DNA of 64,000 nucleotides, from the NCBI GenBank assembly GCA_963724665.1, contig CAVRVH010000008.1, positions 1 through 64,000 of the forward strand, written 5' to 3'. The stretch comes from DASUPK01 sp963724665 (lineage in GTDB: Bacteria > Actinomycetota > Thermoleophilia > Solirubrobacterales > 70-9). Below are positions 60,170 through 64,000 of the stretch, in pieces (position 1 is the first letter of the stretch; each line of letters opens with the position of its first letter). A program made the translations under genes and the position numbers. The notes under the pieces are model-generated. The model was not told where the DNA came from. It made no database searches and saw only the letters and a list, made by a program, of their open reading frames with translations.

Positions 60170-60784
60170 CTACGCCCGGAGTCCCTCGACCAGCTGAAGC
60201 AGCGCCTCTTCGACCTCCGCGCGGGCCTTGCGCGGCTTCTCGGCGTGGGCGATCACGAAGGCGGCCTCGGAGAGTGCTGCGACGAAGAGGTGCGCCATCG
60301 GCTCGGTGGCGATCGGCCGGATGGCACCGGCCTCAACGGCCGCGTCAAGTGCCGCCCGGGTCAGACCGAGGCCATGGCGGTTGTCGATCTCCCGCCACTC
60401 CTGCCAGCCGAGCACAGCCGGGGCGTCGGTGAGGCTGATCTGCTTGACGGCCGGTTCCTCGCACGCGTCCAGGAAGGCACGCATTCCGCTGAACATCAGG
60501 TCCCACGGGTCGCTCGCGCTCTTCATCGTCGCCCCGATCTGCTCCATCAGATCGCTCTCGACGCGCTCGAAGACGGCGCGGAACAGGTCGCGCTTGTCGG
60601 TGAAGTGGTGGTAGAGCGCGCCCCGGGTCACCTTGGCGCGGGCGACGATCTCCTCAGTGCCGACGCCGGAGTAGCCGCGTTCGGTGAACAGCTCCAGCGC
60701 GGCCTCGATCAGCGCATCACGTGTGGCCCTCGCCTCAGCCTCGCGGCGGCCCGGGGCCTTGGTCGTCTCGGCGGCACTTGACAT
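60170..60784 (-). CDS. TetR/AcrR family transcriptional regulator
   Basis: 204 residues. HTH: ATRDALIEAALELFTERGYSGVGTEEIVARAKVTRGALYHHFTDKRDLFRAVFERVESDLMEQI, typical TetR. The rest is a helical ligand-binding domain. Operator-like TACAGCCTGTA overlaps its own start at 60784-60794, so it is likely autorepressed. Divergent from the ECF sigma gene 54 bases away, which it might also control. Confidence 0.9.
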   Translation of the reverse strand: MSSAAETTKAPGRREAEARATRDALIEAALELFTERGYSGVGTEEIVARAKVTRGALYHHFTDKRDLFRAVFERVESDLMEQIGATMKSASDPWDLMFSGMRAFLDACEEPAVKQISLTDAPAVLGWQEWREIDNRHGLGLTRAALDAAVEAGAIRPIATEPMAHLFVAALSEAAFVIAHAEKPRKARAEVEEALLQLVEGLRA

Positions 60785-60794
60785 ACAGCCTGTA
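60784..60794. promoter_or_regulatory. palindromic operator at tetR start
   Basis: TACAG-C-CTGTA, a perfect 11-base palindrome at the start of the TetR gene and between it and the divergent sigma gene. This size and symmetry are usual for TetR operators. Confidence 0.6.
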
Positions 60795-60837
60795 GGTTAA
60801 AGGTAGATCCGGCCAGGTCATGTACCGTCGCCACGCG

Positions 60838-61389
60838 ATGTCCCCAGAGCGCTTCACCTCGCTCCTGGAGGCGGCCAGGGAGGGGAGCGAGGCCGCCTGG
60901 CAGGAACTCTACGAAGGCCTCGCGCCGGTGGTCCTCGGCTACCTGCGTGCCAACAATGCCCCGGATCCCGAGGACGTCCTCAGCGAGGTGTTTCTCCAGG
61001 CGGCGCGCGACATCGCCCGGTTCGAAGGCGAGGAGTCCGGGTTTCGCTCCTGGGTCTTCACGATCGCCCACCATCGGCTGATCGACGCCCGGCGCAACTC
61101 CGCCCGGCGGCCGGTCGAGCTCTCGGCGGAGCCGCCCGAGCCACGCGAGCGGGCCGACGACGCGGCGGAGGAGGCGCTTAGGAAGATCGGCTCCGAGGAG
61201 GTGCAGAGGGTGCTCGCGGCTCTCTCCGATGACCAGCGGGCGGTGCTGCTGCTGCGCGTGATCGGCGATCTCAGCGTCGAAGACGTGGCGAAAGCGGTCG
61301 GGAAGCGACCCGGCGCGGTAAAGGCCCTCCAGCGACGGGGTCTCGCCGCGGTGAAGCGGGAGCTCACCCGCAAGGGGGTAACCCTGTGA
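60838..61389 (+). CDS. RNA polymerase sigma factor, ECF-type
   Basis: 183 residues from ATG 60838 (60820 also possible). Region 2: AAREGSEAAWQELYEGLAPVVLGYLRANNAPDPEDVLSEVFLQAARDIARFEGEESGFRSWVFTIAHHRLIDARRNSARR. Region 4: EEVQRVLAALSDDQRAVLLLRVIGDLSVEDVAKAVGKRPGAVKALQRRGLAAVKREL. Its stop region overlaps the GTG of the next gene (GTGA), which encodes a membrane protein that may act as its anti-sigma partner. Confidence 0.9.
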   Translation: MSPERFTSLLEAAREGSEAAWQELYEGLAPVVLGYLRANNAPDPEDVLSEVFLQAARDIARFEGEESGFRSWVFTIAHHRLIDARRNSARRPVELSAEPPEPRERADDAAEEALRKIGSEEVQRVLAALSDDQRAVLLLRVIGDLSVEDVAKAVGKRPGAVKALQRRGLAAVKRELTRKGVTL

Positions 61390-62076
61390 GCCGCAACGGC
61401 GCTTATGAAGGTGAGATGAACGAAGTCGTCCTATTCGAGAATGCGCTGCGCGCGGCTGTGCCGACACGGCCCGATCCGAGGCTGGGGACCGAACTCGTGC
61501 CGCGACTCGCCGAGATCGCTCGCGCGGCCACGATCGAGGCGGAGACGCGCGCCCCGAGCCGCAGGACGGCGCCTCGTTCGAGATTTGCGCTGGTAGCCAG
61601 GGTCGGGATCGCCGTCGCGCTGATCCCACTCGTGCTCGCCGGGCTCGCCTTTGCAGGCGTGACTGTTCCGGGGGCGGCCCGGTCCGCCTTCGAGTCGGTC
61701 GGCATCACCCTTCCGAACCAGCCGGCCAAGCATGCGGCGGCCACCCATGGCACGACCCACAGGGAGGGCCGCGCTTCCGGCTCGGCGTCGACCACCACCG
61801 AGACACCGACCAAGGGCAACTCGGCGGCCGCCCATCAGCACGCTCGCGAGCAGCACGCCAAGGCTCACGGCAAGGCCCTGGGCCACGAGAAGGGCAAGGC
61901 GATCGGGCTCAACGGCTCGACCCCTCCAGGGCAGGCCAAGGCGAAGGAGACAGGCCCCCCTTCTCACTCCAACGCCGGGGGCAACTCGGCGACGCACACC
62001 ACCACTCATACGACGCCCCAGCAAACGAGTCGCCCATCGCCACGGCAACGCCAACGCCAACGGGCACTCGAAGTAG
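61386..62076 (+). CDS. putative membrane partner of ECF sigma (His/Gly/Thr-rich tail, frameshifted)
   Basis: GTG 61386 overlaps the sigma gene stop. A 75-residue cytoplasmic part (NEVVLFENALRAAVPTRPDPRLGTELVPRLAEIAR) precedes a TM helix LVARVGIAVALIPLVLAGLAFAGVTV. A long low-complexity extracytoplasmic tail (HAAATHGTTHREG, AHQHAREQHAKAHGKALGHEKGKAI) follows. A frame change near 62030 gives the end HRHGNANANGHSK and stop at 62074-62076; the other frame would run to 62210. Position and topology fit an anti-sigma factor, but no canonical anti-sigma fold or zinc motif is seen. Confidence 0.6.
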
Positions 62077-62103
62077 CCGTTAACCAGCGCGGCCTGCTGG
62101 CCG

Positions 62104-63866
62104 CTAGTCCTCGAACAGCGCGTAGCCGTAGGACTGCCGCGCTTGTAGGCGAGCTTCGCGATCGCGGTCATGCGCTCGTCGTCGTTCGACTCGATCTGGT
62201 CGAAGCGTGAGCTGACGCGCGCTGCCGCCCGCGAGCAGAAGGTGTCGGCGATGAATCGCTCCTGCCCGGAGGGCTCGACGCCCTGGTCCTCGAAGATGTG
62301 GCTGACGCGGGAGAGCAGCGCGACCTGGGCGTAGATGTCGGCGATGTTGTCGGCGAGCCGCTTCTGCTGGAACTGGCGCTCGATGATCCCCTTCTTGTTG
62401 TCGCGCAGGAGCTTTTCCGTGAGGGAGGCGAGCCGCTTGACCTGGTCGGAGACCGCGTCGGCATGCCCGGAGAGCTCCTCGTGCGCCATGGTGACCTTGT
62501 CCGGGCGAACCTCGCGCTGGATCCGGTCGCTGGCGAAGTCGACCAGGACTCCGATCGAGCGGATGGGGTCCGACAGCTCGATCTCCGAAAGACCCTCCAG
62601 CTTCTCCCCGACCGGCTTGAAGCCACCGAGCGCGATGAAGGCCCGCAGCACGTCGTTGGCGCCCTCGAAGATCGGATAGATCCGCGTGTCGCGGAGGACC
62701 TTCTCGTAGGGGCGGTCGCGCATGTAGCCCTCGCCGCCGGCGAGCTGCAGGGCGCGATTGGCGGCATACCAGAGGAACTCGGTCCCCGAGACCTTGCAGA
62801 CCGCCGATTCCAGGGAGTAGTCGGGGACCCCGGAGTCGACCAGGCCGCAGGTCAGGTAGCACATGGACTCCAGGCCGAAGAGGTGGGTGACCATCCAGCC
62901 GATCTTGTCCTGGACCAGCTCGAAATCGGCCAGCGGACGGCCGAACTGGCGGCGCTCCTTGACGTGGTCGATCGCCAGGTCGAGCAGCTTCTTGGCGCCT
63001 CCGACCGAGCCGGTGCCGAGGCCGATGCGCCCGTTGTTGAGGATCTGCATCGCCACCCGGAAGCCCTGGCCGGGGTCGCCGAGCACGTTCTCGGCCGGCA
63101 CCTTCACGTCGTTGAAGCGGAGCCGGCGGAGGTCGTTTGCCTGCAGGCCCATCGTGTCGTAGCGCTCGCCGACCTCGAGGCCCTTCATCCCCTTCTCGAG
63201 AATGAGCGCGATGTGGCGGTCCTCGCCGTCGATCTCGGCGCGGGCGAAGGTCGTGATCACGTCCGCCCGCGAGCCGTTGCCGATGTAGCGCTTCTCCCCG
63301 TTCAGGACCCAGGAGCCGTCGGGCTGCTGAACCGCGCGCGACTGCACGTTGTAGGCGTCGGAGCCCGCCTCGGGCTCTGTCAGGGCGAAGGCGGCGAGCT
63401 TCCGGCCGGTGGCGAGGTCGGGGAGCCAGCGCTCCTTCTGCTCGTCCGTCCCGAACAGCGAGATGCCCTTGAAGCCGATCGACTGGTGGACGCCGAGGAC
63501 GATCGCCAGCGTCGCGTCGATCTGGCCGACGGTCTCGAAGACGCGCGCGTAGCCGGTCTGCGAGAGGCCCTGGCCGCCGTATTGCTCGTCGACGTAGAGG
63601 CCGAGCGCGCCGATCTCGCCGAGGTCGTGAAGGACCTCGTCCGGGATCCAGCGGTCCTCCTCCGCCTTCCTGGCGTCGTAATGCTCGGCGCAGTACTCCC
63701 GGATCTGGGTGTTGAGGGCCCGGATCTTGTCCTGCTCGGCGGCGTCCGTGGCCGGCCAGGGGAAGACGAGCTCCTCATGGATCTCGCCTAGGAACAGCGA
63801 CTTCGCGAACGACGAGACGCCCTCCTGCGCCTCCTCCTTCCGCGGAATCGCCTCGCGGACACCCAT
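62104..63866 (-). CDS. acyl-CoA dehydrogenase, long form with C-terminal extension (frameshifted at 3' end)
   Basis: About 586 residues from ATG 63866. Flavin and substrate regions: AFALTEPEAGSDAYNVQSRA, WVLNGEKRYIGNGSRADVITTFAR, ILNNGRIGLGTGSVGGAKKLLDLAIDHVKERRQFGRPLADFELVQDKIGWM and ALQLAGGEGYMRDRPYEKVLRDTRIYPIFEGANDVLRAFIALGGF with the active-site Glu in YPIFEGAND. An extra C-terminal helical domain of about 170 residues marks the very-long-chain/ACAD9-like subclass. A frame change near 62136 is needed to end at RGSYGYALFED. It catalyses the first step of fatty-acid beta-oxidation. Confidence 0.9.
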
Positions 63867-63946
63867 TGAGACTGAGACTACCTACGGGGCCAAAGCCCAA
63901 GCCGCGAATGGCGGGGATTTCGCCGGCGCCACTACGCTGCGCCCGC

Positions 63947-64000
63947 ATGCGCAGCCGGATGATCCTGGCAATTCTGCTCGTCGCAGTTACTAACGCGGCG
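63947..64000 (+). CDS. start of an exported protein, cut by window end
   Basis: ATG 63947 opens MRSRMILAILLVAVTNAA, 18 codons with the charge and hydrophobicity of a signal peptide. It is divergent from the acyl-CoA dehydrogenase and runs off the window. Only the N-terminus is visible. Confidence 0.5.
   Translation, partial: MRSRMILAILLVAVTNAA

Overview
The window looks like a chromosomal segment of a high-GC soil actinobacterium, most probably class Thermoleophilia (Solirubrobacterales or a relative). The evidence is the strong G/C third-position bias, two F420/LLM-type luciferase-like oxidoreductases, a deazaflavin-type nitroreductase, an MpaB-type oxygenase, a wax ester/DGAT acyltransferase, a LigD-type phosphoesterase, SnoaL proteins beginning MSQENV/MSQESV, and exported proteins with basic 'KKKK' or 'RKCRRK' tails. 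No 16S rRNA is present, so the assignment is inference.

Layout. 1-7.4 kb is an accessory island: a type II tRNA-like sequence, an ECF sigma / HTH / ImmA-IrrE operon, and three paralogues of an unrecognised family marked by CxCGLYALHP ... GLVEAWGxxxLHxxGFRA. Two paralogues are translationally coupled to a tiny 'RTIIVEP' protein, and one of these pairs sits under a well-formed SAM-I riboswitch. 7.4-30.3 kb is mostly single-gene housekeeping and stress functions: exported HNH/Excalibur protein, 1-Cys peroxiredoxin, TetR and MarR regulators, DrrA-like ABC exporter, AI-2E-type permease, catalase-like protein, M32 carboxypeptidase, Fur plus a VIT1-like metal transporter, and several hydrolases and oxidoreductases. 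30.4-39.7 kb holds a carboxyltransferase, a methylmalonate-semialdehyde dehydrogenase, a LigD phosphoesterase/WS-DGAT pair, CsbD, Nudix and MsrA. 39.7-50 kb is a second accessory zone: single genes (GFA enzyme, jelly-roll-like exported proteins, phosphoesterase, SnoaL proteins) are separated by a family of 16-nt hairpin repeats, and a 3' tRNA fragment with its terminator lies beside a 61-nt nested inverted repeat. 50-64 kb has a calcium-binding repeat protein, amidase, MBL hydrolase, PAS protein, exported propeller-like protein, cupredoxin lipoprotein, thiolase, LLM oxidoreductase, TetR, ECF sigma with a membrane partner, and a large acyl-CoA dehydrogenase.

How the genes work together. Thiolase, acyl-CoA dehydrogenase, carboxyltransferase, semialdehyde dehydrogenase and WS/DGAT point to fatty-acid or branched-chain acyl-CoA metabolism and neutral-lipid storage. 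Peroxiredoxin, MsrA, the catalase-like protein, CsbD, Fur and the VIT1-like transporter form a stress and metal-homeostasis set.

Caution. At least fifteen otherwise intact genes are interrupted by one-base frame changes, several in short C or G runs. This pattern suggests uncorrected indels in the assembly rather than mass pseudogenisation, so frameshifted genes are annotated as CDS spanning both frames.
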